A DNA stretch of 64,000 nucleotides, taken from contig CAWELN010000009.1 of the NCBI GenBank assembly GCA_963809795.1, positions 248,001-312,000 of the forward strand. Direction: 5' to 3'. Within the stretch, counting starts at the first letter, position 1, and each line of letters starts with the position of its first letter. The position numbers were made by a program, and so were the translations under genes. Under the pieces are notes generated by a model. It saw only the letters and a program-made list of their open reading frames with translations. It made no database searches and was not told the DNA's origin. This stretch comes from DASUAS01 sp963809795 (GTDB taxonomy: Bacteria > Actinomycetota > Acidimicrobiia > IMCC26256 > DASPTH01). This document shows positions 32,028 to 40,810 of the stretch, piece after piece.

Positions 32028-32224
32028 CGACGTCCTCGCTGCTGGCTGGCGGGTCCTCTGGCCCACGCGGAGGCGCCCATTGTGCTCCACGGCGAGCGAT
32101 CGCGCTCGCGCGGCAGTACGCCCGGTCGTCCAGTCGCGCCGGCAGTCATGATCGAGCTGCCGGATCACCGGGGCCCACGGAGCCGCGGGGGCTCCGTGGG
32201 CCGCTCGGCGTCGGTTGGTGGCGG

Positions 32225-32717
32225 TCAGCCCGTGAACGCGGGACTGGCGACGACGGCCTCGGCCGCGGCCGCAGGCGCGGCGGCAGGCGCCGGCGTGCGG
32301 GTGACGACGGCCGGCGACACGTTCGTCGGGATGGTGGTCGTCGGCGGCACGGTGATGACGGCCGGGGCGGTGCACGAGTCGGCCGGGAACGTCTGGTCTC
32401 GCCGCCGATGTTGCCGTCCAGACCGTGGAACGACACCATGACGACGACGTCGGGGTCGCCGCTGTGGCTGACGAAGGGCACCGTGGCGGTGAAGTTCCCG
32501 TCGTCCACGAGAAGGGATGGCGACGCCGTTCACGGTGACGGTGGCGGTGTTGGAGCCGCTCTTGGGTGGGTTCGAAGCGAAGTTGGTGAAGGTGCGTGAC
32601 CGTGAAGCAGTCGTACTGCTATTGGCAGTCGTGGGCGCTCGCGCTGCCGATCGTCAGCCCGATGGTGCCGAGCGCGACGGCCGTGATCAACGCGAACGCG
32701 GAGACGGTCTTCTTCAT
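32225..32717 (-). pseudogene. Decayed gene for a secreted Thr/Pro/Ala-rich protein
   Basis: From ATG 32717 the minus strand encodes a perfect signal peptide (MKKTVSAFALITAVALGTIG then LTIGSASAHDCQ) and then hits TAG. Downstream pieces clearly belong to one protein but lie in different frames: 'NPPKSGSNTATVTVNGVAIP', 'VDDGNFTATVPFVSHSGD', 'VVMVSFHGLDGNIGGE' and QTFPADSCTAPAVITVPPTT to VASPAFTG and a stop at 32225. At least one nonsense codon and three frame changes occur in under 500 bp. The intact product would be an exported protein with an Ig-like strand-rich domain and a Thr/Pro/Ala tail. The number of lesions favours true decay over single sequencing errors. Confidence 0.7.
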
Positions 32718-32987
32718 CTGTGCAGCCCCTCCGAGGGATAGAGACCCGACGAGACGCCGCCAAGCAACGACGCCTCCGAACTTTCGCCGCCCCCGGAAAT
32801 GGCAGCCCCCGACCTGGCTCGGCCGGTGCAGCCTCGGAAGCGACGCGGACCGACCCGCTGGCCCGAAGCGCGCAAGCTACACCCGCTGGCCGGGGCCCCC
32901 AAGGATTTCTTCGGCGAGGATGCTTCGGCCGGTGTTGTACTCCGCGCGGATATACAGTCGGGGGACCACGAGCCCCGGGGGTGCCGG

Positions 32988-34305
32988 ATGCGCACGGAAG
33001 ATCTCATCCTCGTCAGCGTCGACGACCACGTCGTCGAGCCGCCGTCCCTGGCCGAGTACCTCGCAGATCACGTGCCGGCGAAGTTCAAGGCCCGGGTCCC
33101 CCGCGTCATCCGCCGCGACAACGGGACCGACGCCTGGCTGATCGAGGGCCAGGAGATCGCCAGCTTCGGCCTCAACGCGGTGCAGGGCCGCCCCCGCGAG
33201 AGCTGGGGTGCCGATCCCGCGAGCTTCGACCAGGTGCGGCCGGGCACGTTCGACGTGCACGAGCGCATCCGCGACATGAACGTCAACGGCGTCCTCGCCT
33301 CGCTGAACTTCCCGTCGTGGCCCGGCCTCGGCGGCCAGTTCTTCGTGCAGAACGACGACACCGAGTTCGTCGAGGTGATGATCCGGGCGTACAACGACTG
33401 GCACATCGACGAGTGGTGCGGCGCGTACCCCGGGCGCTTCATCCCCCTCGCGCTGTCGGGCTTCGTGCTCGGCGACGAGTGGATGGCCGGCGAGATCCAC
33501 CGGGTCGCGGAGAAGGGCTGCCACGCGGTGTCCTTCCACTCGGAGCCGCACCGCTTCGGCACCGCGGACATCCACGGCCCGGAGTGGGACCACGCGTGGC
33601 AGGCGTGCAACGACCTCGGCACGGTCGCGGTGTTCCACTTCGGCGGCTTCCCGAGCTTCATGCCGCGGACGCCGTTCTCGGTGATCCCGCACGCGATGCC
33701 GTTCCAGACGTCGATCTTCGCGGCGGAGCTGCTCTGGTCGCCGATCATGCACAAGTTCCCGAAGATCAAGATGTCGCTGGCCGAGGGCGGGATCGGCTGG
33801 GTGCCCTACTTCCTGGAGAAGGCCGACTTCGTGTACGACCACCACCGGGCGTGGACCGGCGCCGACTTCGGCGACAAGCTCCCGAGCGAGGTGTTCCGCG
33901 AGCACGTGCAGACGTGCTTCATCGACGACTCGACCGGGCTGCGCAACCGGTACCAGATCGGTGTCGACACGATCACGTGGGAAGCCGACTACCCGCACTC
34001 CGACAGCACGTGGCCGGAGTCGCCCGAGACGGTGATGAAGTCGCTGGACGGAGGTGGGCGTTCCCGACGAAGAGATCGACATGGTCACGTGGGAGAACGC
34101 CTGCCGCTGGTACCAGTTCGATCCGTTCGAGCACCGCACCCGCGCGGAGTGCACGGTGGGGGCGCTGCGGGCCCAGGCCACCGACGTCGACACGACGCCC
34201 CGTGAGTACGGCGGGTTCACCATCGAAGCGGTCGTGAAGACGCTCGACAAGGAGAACGCGACCAACTTCCTCTCGACCACGGGAACGGGCGAGACGAGAA
34301 GTTAG
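32988..34305 (+). pseudogene. Amidohydrolase (metal-dependent hydrolase, amidohydrolase_2 type), one frameshift
   Basis: The frame from ATG 32988 reads a TIM-barrel amidohydrolase: 'LILVSVDDHVVEPPSLAEYL' (the DxH metal site is DDH here), FHSEPHRFG, AVFHFGGFPSF, 'KMSLAEGGIGWVPYFLEKAD' and 'DTITWEADYPHSDSTWPES' with the late metal Asp. Near 34050 the sequence shifts frame: VMKSLDG continues as GVPDEEIDMVTWENACRWYQ to a stop at 34305. An extra G in GGAGGTGGGCG explains it. Joined length is about 439 aa, normal for aminocarboxymuconate-semialdehyde-decarboxylase-like enzymes. A TATACA element at 32951 may be its -10. One lesion in a well-conserved gene looks like a base error. Confidence 0.82.
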
Positions 34306-34334
34306 CTCCCGCCCGACGCCTACAGGCCGAGCAC

Positions 34335-35468
34335 CTACAAGCCAAGAGAACTGGCCACCTGTTCGAGGTGCCAGGCGGCGCCTCCGCCCGTCAACTCGTA
34401 GCTCTTGGCCCGCCGGCTGAACAGCTGCAGGTCGTACTCCATGGTGAAGCCCATGGCGCCGTGCACCTGGTGGGCGCGGGCGAACACGTTCGGGATCACG
34501 TCACGGGCGTACGCGTTCGCCAACGCCACCGCCCGGGTGGCGGCGGCATCGTCACCACCGGCGGCCCGGTCGAGTCGCCACGCGGCCTGGTGCACGAGGA
34601 CCCGCATGGCGTCGATGTCGACGCGCATGTCGACGCACTGGTGCGACACCGCCTGGTTGACGCCGATCGGGCGCCCGAACTGCTCGCGGTTCGACGCGTG
34701 GTCGACCGCGAGCGCGAGCGCGGCGTCGCCCAGTCCGACGGCGTACGCGGTGTCGAGCACACCGAGGTGGTCGAGGGCGCGCTCGATCACGGCCGCGGCG
34801 CGGCCCGGCTCCCCCACCACGTCGTCGGGCCCCACGACGACGTCGGTGAACGTGACCGCGGCGAGCGGCTCGGGTGAGAAGGTGTCGTGGGCGCGCCGGT
34901 CGATGCCCGGGGCATCGGTGGGCACCGCCAGCAGGGACGGGCGGCCGTCGCCGAGGTCGGCGCTCGCCACCAGGACGTCGGCCCGGGCACCGAAGCGGAC
35001 CGCGAGCTTGGTGCCCGAGAGTGCCCAGCCGCCGTCGGTGGCCGCCCCCCGCAGCGTGGGTGCGGCCCGCTCGCTGCGGCCACCGGGCTCCAACAGGGCG
35101 AGCGCGCCGACGGCGTCGCCGGTGGTGAGGGGGCCGAGCCACCGCTCCCGCGCCGGGGCGTCGCGCCCGGCCCGGAGCAGCGGCAGGGCGGCCGCGTACG
35201 ACGTCAGGAGGGGCAGGGTGACCGCCGCCCGCCCGAGCTCCTCGGCGAGCACCGCGAGCTCCAGGACCCCGTAGCCGGCGCCCCCGACGTCCTCGGGCAG
35301 CGCGATGCCGGGCCAGCCCAGCTCGCCCGCCTGGGTCCACAGCTCGGCGGAGAAGCGCTCGGGCCGCTCCTCGGCCTTGCGGGCCTCGCTGGTCGGGTAC
35401 GTGCGCTCGAACAGCTGGCGGGCGGACTCGGCGAGCAGGCGCTGGTCGTCGTCGAGGGTGAGGTCCAC
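34335..35468 (-). CDS. Acyl-CoA dehydrogenase (short FadE type)
   Basis: A 377-residue flavoprotein that oxidises an acyl-CoA thioester. It starts MDLTLDDDQRLLAESARQLF, contains 'LGWPGIALPEDVGGAGYGVL', and in the C-terminal domain 'DHASNREQFGRPIGVNQAVS' and 'QVHGAMGFTMEYDLQLFSRR'. The catalytic-base glutamate region GFTMEYD is partly preserved. GTG 35468 has its Shine-Dalgarno (GGAGG) inside the adjoining repeat. The neighbour upstream is a second acyl-CoA dehydrogenase; such pairs often form heteromeric enzymes for steroid or branched-chain CoA esters, which I infer here. Confidence 0.92.
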   Translation of the reverse strand: MDLTLDDDQRLLAESARQLFERTYPTSEARKAEERPERFSAELWTQAGELGWPGIALPEDVGGAGYGVLELAVLAEELGRAAVTLPLLTSYAAALPLLRAGRDAPARERWLGPLTTGDAVGALALLEPGGRSERAAPTLRGAATDGGWALSGTKLAVRFGARADVLVASADLGDGRPSLLAVPTDAPGIDRRAHDTFSPEPLAAVTFTDVVVGPDDVVGEPGRAAAVIERALDHLGVLDTAYAVGLGDAALALAVDHASNREQFGRPIGVNQAVSHQCVDMRVDIDAMRVLVHQAAWRLDRAAGGDDAAATRAVALANAYARDVIPNVFARAHQVHGAMGFTMEYDLQLFSRRAKSYELTGGGAAWHLEQVASSLGL

Positions 35469-35470
35469 GT

Positions 35471-35694
35471 CACGCCACCTCCAATGGGCGCTCGCTGCTC
35501 GCCGGGATACCCGGCTCGCGCACGCTCACGCCACCTCCAATGGGCGCTCGCTGCTCGCCGGGATACCCGGCTCGCGCACGCTCACGCCACCTCCAATGGG
35601 CGCTCGCTGCTCGCCGGGATACCCGGCTCGCGCACGCTCACGCCACCTCCAATGGGCGCTCGCTGCTCGCCGGGATACCCGGCTCGCGCACGCT
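35471..35694 (-). repeat. Four exact 56-bp tandem repeats, each a possible 19-codon ORF
   Basis: Units at 35471-35526, 35527-35582, 35583-35638 and 35639-35694 are identical. On the minus strand each unit begins GTGAGCGTGCGCGAG, holds the near-palindrome GCCGGG-TAT-CCCGGC and ends with TTGGAGGTGGCG before the next GTGA. Each encodes VSVREPGIPASSERPLEVA then TGA, the TGA overlapping the next GTG; starts are at 35697, 35641, 35585 and 35529. The first GTG overlaps the stop of the upstream acyl-CoA dehydrogenase, and the last unit supplies the Shine-Dalgarno for the downstream one. The array fills the whole intergenic gap. A related single copy precedes gcvP. Confidence 0.95.
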
Positions 35695-36875
35695 CACGCG
35701 CTCCGCGGGAGGCCCAGGCCCCGCTGGGCGATGATGTTCTTCTGCACCTCGGTGGTGCCGGCCGCGACGGTGACCGGGATGCTCTCCACCCACTGGCGCT
35801 GCATCTCACCGTCGAGGAGGCACCAGGGGTCGTCGTCGAGCAGCAGGCCCCGGGGCCCGAGCAGCTCGATCCCGATCTGGCCCGCCAGCTGCTCCACCTG
35901 GGTGTTGTGGATGCGGGCGATCGACGACTCGATGGCGGGCACCTCCCCCGCCGCCTGGATGGAGATCGCGCCGTAGTTCAGGAGCTTGGCCGCCTCGATG
36001 CGCACCGCCAGCGTGGCGAGCCGGGCGCGCACGGCCGGATCCCTTGCGAGGGGTTGTCCGTCGACCACGGTCTCGCGCGCGTACGCGACCAGGTGCTCGA
36101 GCACCCGGTTGGCGCGCGCGTAGCGGGCGATGCCGATGCGCTCGAACGCGAGCCCCTCCCCCACCAGCGTCCACCCCTGGTCCTCGTCGCCCAGGCGGTC
36201 GGTGACCGGGATCGCGGCGTCGTCGAAGAAGATCTCGCTGAACTCGCTCTTGCCCGCCATGCTCGGGATCGCTCGCACGGTGATGCCGGGGGTGCGCATG
36301 TCGACGAGGAACATCGAGATGCCCTGCTGCTTCTTCACCTCGGCGTTGGTGCGGGCGAGCAGCAGGCAGTGGTCGGCGGGCGCGTCGGCGTAGCTGTTCC
36401 AGATCTTCTGACCGTTCACGACGTAGTGGTCGCCGTCGCGCACCGCCCTGGTCTTCAGCGATGCCAGGTCGGACCCGGCTTCGGGCTCGGAGAAGCCCTG
36501 GCACCAGAGGACGTCACCGGCCGCCATGCGCGGGAGGTGCCGGGCCTGCTGCTCGGGCGTGCCGAAACGCATGATGAGCGGCCCGATGTAGTTGAGGTTC
36601 ATGTACTGCGGGCCGCGGGGCTCACCCGCGGCCCACATCTCCTCGCGCACGACGGCCTGCTGCCACACCGAGCCGTCGGCGCCGCCGTGCGCGGCCGGCC
36701 AGCTCAGGGTGAGCCAGCCGCGCGCCGCGAGCTTCTGGCACAGCTGGCGCGTGAACGGCATGGCGCGGTCGTCGTCGACGAAGACGGTCTTCCACCACGA
36801 CGGGAGCTCCTCGTCGAGGAAGGCTCGCAGCTCGGCGCGGAACGCCTCGTCCTCGGGGCTGAATTCGAAGTCCAT
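35694..36875 (-). CDS. Acyl-CoA dehydrogenase (long FadE type)
   Basis: A 393-residue acyl-CoA dehydrogenase: 'DFEFSPEDEAFRAELRAFLD' at the N-terminus, 'CQGFSEPEAGSDLASLKTRA' and 'VVNGQKIWNSYADAPADHCL' in the middle beta domain, and 'VAAGTTEVQKNIIAQRGLGL' near the end, all normal. It is the larger partner of the shorter paralogue 225 bp downstream, a pairing typical of heterotetrameric actinobacterial FadEs. ATG 36875 is used because upstream codons are antisense-like. Its TGA overlaps the first GTG of the repeat array. Confidence 0.93.
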   Translation of the reverse strand: MDFEFSPEDEAFRAELRAFLDEELPSWWKTVFVDDDRAMPFTRQLCQKLAARGWLTLSWPAAHGGADGSVWQQAVVREEMWAAGEPRGPQYMNLNYIGPLIMRFGTPEQQARHLPRMAAGDVLWCQGFSEPEAGSDLASLKTRAVRDGDHYVVNGQKIWNSYADAPADHCLLLARTNAEVKKQQGISMFLVDMRTPGITVRAIPSMAGKSEFSEIFFDDAAIPVTDRLGDEDQGWTLVGEGLAFERIGIARYARANRVLEHLVAYARETVVDGQPLARDPAVRARLATLAVRIEAAKLLNYGAISIQAAGEVPAIESSIARIHNTQVEQLAGQIGIELLGPRGLLLDDDPWCLLDGEMQRQWVESIPVTVAAGTTEVQKNIIAQRGLGLPRSA

Positions 36876-36879
36876 CCGC

Positions 36880-37275
36880 TCACCACACTCCCACGTCGTG
36901 CAGGAACTCGTGGAGGCCACTCACCAGGCGCAGCTCCGACAGCTCGGGCAGCGGGACCCACGCGGCCTCGGCCGCGTCGTCCCCCGCCACCAGCGGCCGG
37001 GCGGGATCGAGAGCGGTGACCGCGAAGTCGAGGATCACGTAGTGGTAGGTCTCGTCCAGCCGCTCCACCCAGCCCAGGAACCGGTCGACGACCACCTCGA
37101 GGCCGGTCTCCTCGGCGGTCTCGCGCACGACCGCCTCGTGCAGCGTCTCGCCCCACTCGACCCGGCCGCCCGGCACCGCCCACTCTCCCGCCGCCGGGCC
37201 CCGGCCCCGCCGTACCAGGAGCAGGGCGTCGGCGTGCACGCACACCGCGCCGACCGCGACCTCCGGCCCGCTCAT
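36880..37275 (-). CDS. Nudix hydrolase
   Basis: A 131-residue Nudix protein. The Nudix box GX5EX7REUXEEXGU is complete: GGRVEWGETLHEAV followed by VRETAEETGLEV. Preceding 'GEWAVPGGRVEWG' and the strand VAVGAVCVHADALLLVRRG are standard for small MutT-like or ADP-ribose pyrophosphatase-like members. It hydrolyses a nucleoside diphosphate linked to another group, identity unknown. It ends 4 bp before the start of the acyl-CoA dehydrogenase gene. Just upstream a 14-bp sequence (CGCTCATCCTGGTC) is duplicated at 37270-37297. Confidence 0.92.
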   Translation of the reverse strand: MSGPEVAVGAVCVHADALLLVRRGRGPAAGEWAVPGGRVEWGETLHEAVVRETAEETGLEVVVDRFLGWVERLDETYHYVILDFAVTALDPARPLVAGDDAAEAAWVPLPELSELRLVSGLHEFLHDVGVW

Positions 37276-37299
37276 CCTGGTCCGCTCATCCTGGTCCGC

Positions 37300-37779
37300 T
37301 CACCGGGTGGCCGGGTCGAGCCGCCGGTGCATGACCAGCGCCCGGGCGGTGAAGCCATGCGTCTCGAAGAAGTTCTTGGCCGCGCGGTGGCCCGGGAGCG
37401 CGGGCGCGTCGATGCCGATGCAGCGGCGGCCGTCGCAGTGGGCGACGAGCGCGTCGGCCATCGCCTCCCCCACCCCGACCTCCCTCGCCTCGGGCTCCAC
37501 GTACAGGTCGGTGATCACTCCGAGGCGAGCACCGGAGCGGAGCAGCTCCACCACCACCGCGCCGTGACCGACGACCACGTCGTCGATCGCGCCCACCACG
37601 AGGAGCGCCTCGTCGCGCGTCAGCAACGCGTCGTACGCGTCCTCGAGCGGCTCGGGCCATGCTTCGCGGACCGCCCACAGCTCGCCGCCGCGCATGGCGG
37701 AGAGCTCGGCCCGCATCAGGCGCGCCAGCTCCACGACGCGAGGGATGTCCGCGGCCGTCGCCGGCCGGCTCGACTCCAC
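37300..37779 (-). CDS. GNAT-family N-acetyltransferase
   Basis: A 159-residue GNAT protein starting VESSRPATAADIPRVVELAR. The acetyl-CoA-binding region is 'ITDLYVEPEAREVGVGEAMA' (variant of the R/QxxGxG/A loop), followed by CIGIDAPALPGHRAAKNFFE and THGFTARALVMHRRL, typical of the GNAT C-terminal half. The acceptor is unknown. GTG 37779 lies one base after the stop of the upstream gene, so the two are probably coupled. The protein is cytoplasmic. Confidence 0.87.
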   Translation of the reverse strand: MESSRPATAADIPRVVELARLMRAELSAMRGGELWAVREAWPEPLEDAYDALLTRDEALLVVGAIDDVVVGHGAVVVELLRSGARLGVITDLYVEPEAREVGVGEAMADALVAHCDGRRCIGIDAPALPGHRAAKNFFETHGFTARALVMHRRLDPATR

Positions 37780-37780
37780 G

Positions 37781-38439
37781 TCAGGAGAGCTGCGCGATCT
37801 TGCCGAGGATCGTGTTGCGGCCGCGGTGGTCGGTCTCGTAGCGGCGGATCGCTTCGAGCGAATCGTGGTCGAGGCCCTCGAGCCGCTCGACCACCTGTGA
37901 CGCCGAGAGCTCGTCGTAGTCGGGAATCGGCAGCGCCTCCGACGCCGGGACCTCGGTATGCCACGCGGCGTCGGGAGGACCGGCGGGGGCCGTGGCCGGC
38001 GCAGGCGTGACGACCGGCGGTGCCGCGCTCGCCGCCGGCTCGGGCGCGGCGTCGCGCGGGGGTGGCGGAGGGGGCGGCGCGGGTTCGGTGCCGTTGGCGC
38101 GCATGGCGAGGAACTGGGCGAGGGCGGACCCGGCGACGTCGCGCGCCACCCCGAGGCCGCTGCCGGCGACGTCGCGCGCGACGCCGAAGCCACCTTCGGC
38201 GACGACCTTGGCCATGCCGACCGACTCGTCGATGCGGCGCTTCACCTCGGGCGGGACGCGGCGGCGACCGGCGGCGGAGGCGGGGGTGGCGCGCGGTGCG
38301 ACTGCACCTCGCGCTTTCCCCGCGCGACGAAGATGCCCACCATGCTCGGCAACATGTCGCGCACGTAGAGGGCCATGCCGACCGGCGCGTACACGAACAG
38401 CTCGACGGCCTTCTCGACCGGTGCCTTCTCGTCCGACAC
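37781..38439 (-). pseudogene. Helical hypothetical protein with conserved C-terminal motif, one frameshift
   Basis: From GTG 38439 the frame reads 'VSDEKAPVEKAVELFVYAPV', a hydrophobic GMALYVRDMLPSMVGIFVA segment and a basic REVQSHR, then runs into Pro repeats and a stop. Shifting frame near 38280, at a run of five C, gives VPPEVKRRIDESVGMAKVVA, two GVARDVAG repeats, a Pro/Ala linker and the end 'IPDYDELSASQVVERLEGLD' to ILGKIAQLS. The IPDYDELSASQVV...HRGRxTIL motif recurs at the C-terminus of several actinobacterial proteins. The joined protein (about 220 aa) looks like a membrane- or lipid-droplet-associated helical protein. The function is unknown and the single shift may be a base error. 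Confidence 0.65.
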
Positions 38440-38552
38440 AGTTTCCGCTCCCACACGACGGGTCGATTGCGCGGCGCCGTCCCGCTCTCCGAGCACGGCT
38501 CCGCTTCATCTCCCAAGCTCTCCTGTCGTCCGAGTCTACGGTGCCGGGCACC

Positions 38553-39308
38553 ATGTCGGTCCTCGAAGCAGCGCTGTTGATGGTGTCGGCGTTCCTCGCC
38601 GGGACGATCAACACCATCGTGGGGTCGGGGTCGCTGATCACGTTCCCGACCCTCCTCGCCATCGGGTACTCACCGGTCATCGCCAACGTGAGCAACACCG
38701 TGGGCATCTCGTTCGGCAGCCTCAGCGGCGCGGTCGGGTACCGGCGCGAGCTCGTCGGCCAGCGCCGGCGCGTGCTGGTCCTCGGCTCCGCCTCGCTGAT
38801 CGGCGGCCTCATCGGCGGCATCCTGCTCCTGACGCTGCCGAGCTCGGTCTTCGACGCCGTCGTGCCGGTGCTCATCCTGATCGCGGTGGTGCTGGTGCTG
38901 CTGCAGCCGCGACTGAGCCGTTTGGTGGCCGAGCGGCGCAGCCGGGTCGTGGAGCACGGCGGCATCGAGCTGTGGATCGGCATCTTCGTCACCGGTGTGT
39001 ACGGCGGCTACTTCGGCGCCGCGCAGGGTGTGATCCTGCTGGCGCTGCTCGGCATCTTCCTCGCCGACAACCTCCAGCGACTGAACGCGGTGAAGAACGT
39101 GCTCGCGCTCGTGGCCAACGGGGTCGCCGCGGTGTTGTTCGTGTTCTTCGCCGACGTGGCGTGGCTGGTCGTCGTGGTGATCGCGGTCGGCTCCGTGCTC
39201 GGTGCGCAGCTCGGCGCGCACGTGGGCCGTCGCCTCCCGGCGTCCGCGCTGCGCGGTCTGATCGTGGTCGTCGGCCTCGTGGCCGCGATCAAGCTTCTGG
39301 TGTCGTGA
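38553..39308 (+). CDS. Sulfite exporter TauE/SafE family (TSUP) permease
   Basis: A 251-residue membrane protein with about eight hydrophobic segments. The first, 'FLAGTINTIVGSGSLITFPT', is the TSUP signature, repeated in altered form as 'GVYGGYFGAAQGVILLALLG' in the second half, as expected for this inverted-duplicated family. It probably exports a sulfur-containing or organic anion. The ATG at 38553 is taken because the upstream open frame is antisense to the helical protein gene. Its last 20 bp overlap the end of lnt on the other strand. Confidence 0.9.
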   Translation: MSVLEAALLMVSAFLAGTINTIVGSGSLITFPTLLAIGYSPVIANVSNTVGISFGSLSGAVGYRRELVGQRRRVLVLGSASLIGGLIGGILLLTLPSSVFDAVVPVLILIAVVLVLLQPRLSRLVAERRSRVVEHGGIELWIGIFVTGVYGGYFGAAQGVILLALLGIFLADNLQRLNAVKNVLALVANGVAAVLFVFFADVAWLVVVVIAVGSVLGAQLGAHVGRRLPASALRGLIVVVGLVAAIKLLVS

Positions 39309-40806
39309 CCGGCCGGCGGACCGCGACGATCGTCACCCCCACGACCGCGATCGCGCTGAGCAACACGACCCAGTCGCCGAAGCGCACGTAGAGCGTCTCG
39401 CCCGTCGACGTCGGCACCGACGCGGTCACGACCGCGGACTCGAACAGCTTCGTGCGGTCGTGGACCGAACCGTCCGGGTCGATCACTGCGCTGATGCCGG
39501 ACACCGACGCCTGCAGCACGGCGCGTCCCGTCTCCGCGGCGCGCATCTGGCCGAGCGCGAGGTGCTGCTCACTGTTGCCCGAGCGTTGGTACGAGCGGTT
39601 GTTGGTGCTCACCACGATCACCTGCGCGCCGTCGCGCACGTAGTCGCGCACGAGCGGCCCGAACGCGGACTCGAAGCAGATCACCGACCCCAGCGGGTGC
39701 CCGGCCACGTGGAACATGGTGCGCGAGTCGCCGGGCTCGTAGTCGTAGGGCACCTGGCGCAGCTGGGGCAGGAAGCTCAATTCACCGCGCCAGGGTACGT
39801 ACTCGCCGAACGGCACGAGGTGCTGCTTCGAATAGACCCCCTGCAACTTCCCGTCCGGCGTGTACATGAGGTTGGTGTTGCGTGACTGGTCGTCGCTGCC
39901 GGGCGTGCGCGCGTTCACGAGCACGTACGCGCCGTGGCGCGCGGCGAGCTCGGTGATCCGCGCCCGCAGCGCCGGGTCCTGCTCCGGATCGGTGTCGAGC
40001 GCCGCCTCGGGGAACACGATGAGGTCGTAGTGGCCGCGCAGGCTGTCGGCGAGCGCGAAGTGCTTGTCGGTGAGGGGCTGGTCGGTCTGCTGCGCCAGCG
40101 GCAGCTGCTCGTCGTCACCCTGGAGCATCGCGACGCGGAGGTGGCCGGTGGTCGTCGGCTCGAAGCGGGCGAGGTCGGTGACCGCGGTCGCCACCACGAC
40201 CGCGGCGATGCCGATCCCCGCCAGCACCGCGGCCCGCCCGGCGTGGGAACGCAACGCGAGGACGAGGTCCAGGACCAGCCCGTTGACGGCGACGATCACG
40301 AACGTGACCAGCAAGGTGCCGCCCACGCCGGCGAGGGCCCGCGCCGCCGGGACGTCGTGCAGGGCGACACCGAGGTCGGCCCAGGGGAAGCCGCCGAGCG
40401 GGAAGCGGCCGCCCAACGCCTCGAGCACCACCCACACCGCGGCGGTGAGGAACGACGACGCCAGGCCTCGACGCGCGAACGCGGCGACCAACGCACCCGT
40501 CGCGGTGACGTGCGCCGCGAGCACCACGAGCATCGGCACGAAGGCCACGTAGCCGAAGTACCGGATCCACGGGATCACGACGGCGTACGCGGCGATGCCG
40601 AACGCGAACCCGTAGAGCGCGGCGTGCGAGGGACGCGCGCCGCGCCAGGCCCACAGCAGTGGCACGAGCGCGATCAGGACCACCGGCCCGAGGTCGACCG
40701 GCGCGAAGCACAGCCCGGTGACGATGCCCGCGCCGACCGCCGCGGCGAGCCGCGGCCAGCTCGGATGCGCCCGGGGCACGCCGGCCGGCGACGCCGCCGG
40801 CGTCAC
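39289..40806 (-). CDS. lnt: Apolipoprotein N-acyltransferase
   Basis: A 505-residue membrane enzyme that adds the third acyl chain to lipoproteins. Five or six N-terminal membrane helices are followed by a nitrilase-type domain with the full catalytic triad region: Glu in LIVFPEAALD, Lys in YSKQHLVPFGEYVPW and Cys in GSVICFESAFG. 'STNNRSYQRSGNSEQHLALG' is also conserved. The gene starts with GTG 4 bp after the stop of the DUF4193 gene and is probably co-transcribed with it. In mycobacteria Lnt is fused to Ppm1; here it stands alone. Confidence 0.93.
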   Translation of the reverse strand: MTPAASPAGVPRAHPSWPRLAAAVGAGIVTGLCFAPVDLGPVVLIALVPLLWAWRGARPSHAALYGFAFGIAAYAVVIPWIRYFGYVAFVPMLVVLAAHVTATGALVAAFARRGLASSFLTAAVWVVLEALGGRFPLGGFPWADLGVALHDVPAARALAGVGGTLLVTFVIVAVNGLVLDLVLALRSHAGRAAVLAGIGIAAVVVATAVTDLARFEPTTTGHLRVAMLQGDDEQLPLAQQTDQPLTDKHFALADSLRGHYDLIVFPEAALDTDPEQDPALRARITELAARHGAYVLVNARTPGSDDQSRNTNLMYTPDGKLQGVYSKQHLVPFGEYVPWRGELSFLPQLRQVPYDYEPGDSRTMFHVAGHPLGSVICFESAFGPLVRDYVRDGAQVIVVSTNNRSYQRSGNSEQHLALGQMRAAETGRAVLQASVSGISAVIDPDGSVHDRTKLFESAVVTASVPTSTGETLYVRFGDWVVLLSAIAVVGVTIVAVRRPVTTPEA

Positions 40807-40810
40807 GTGC

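Noticed and set aside
35471..35694. CRISPR array
   Set aside because: The 56-bp repeats are directly abutting, with no spacers and no cas genes.
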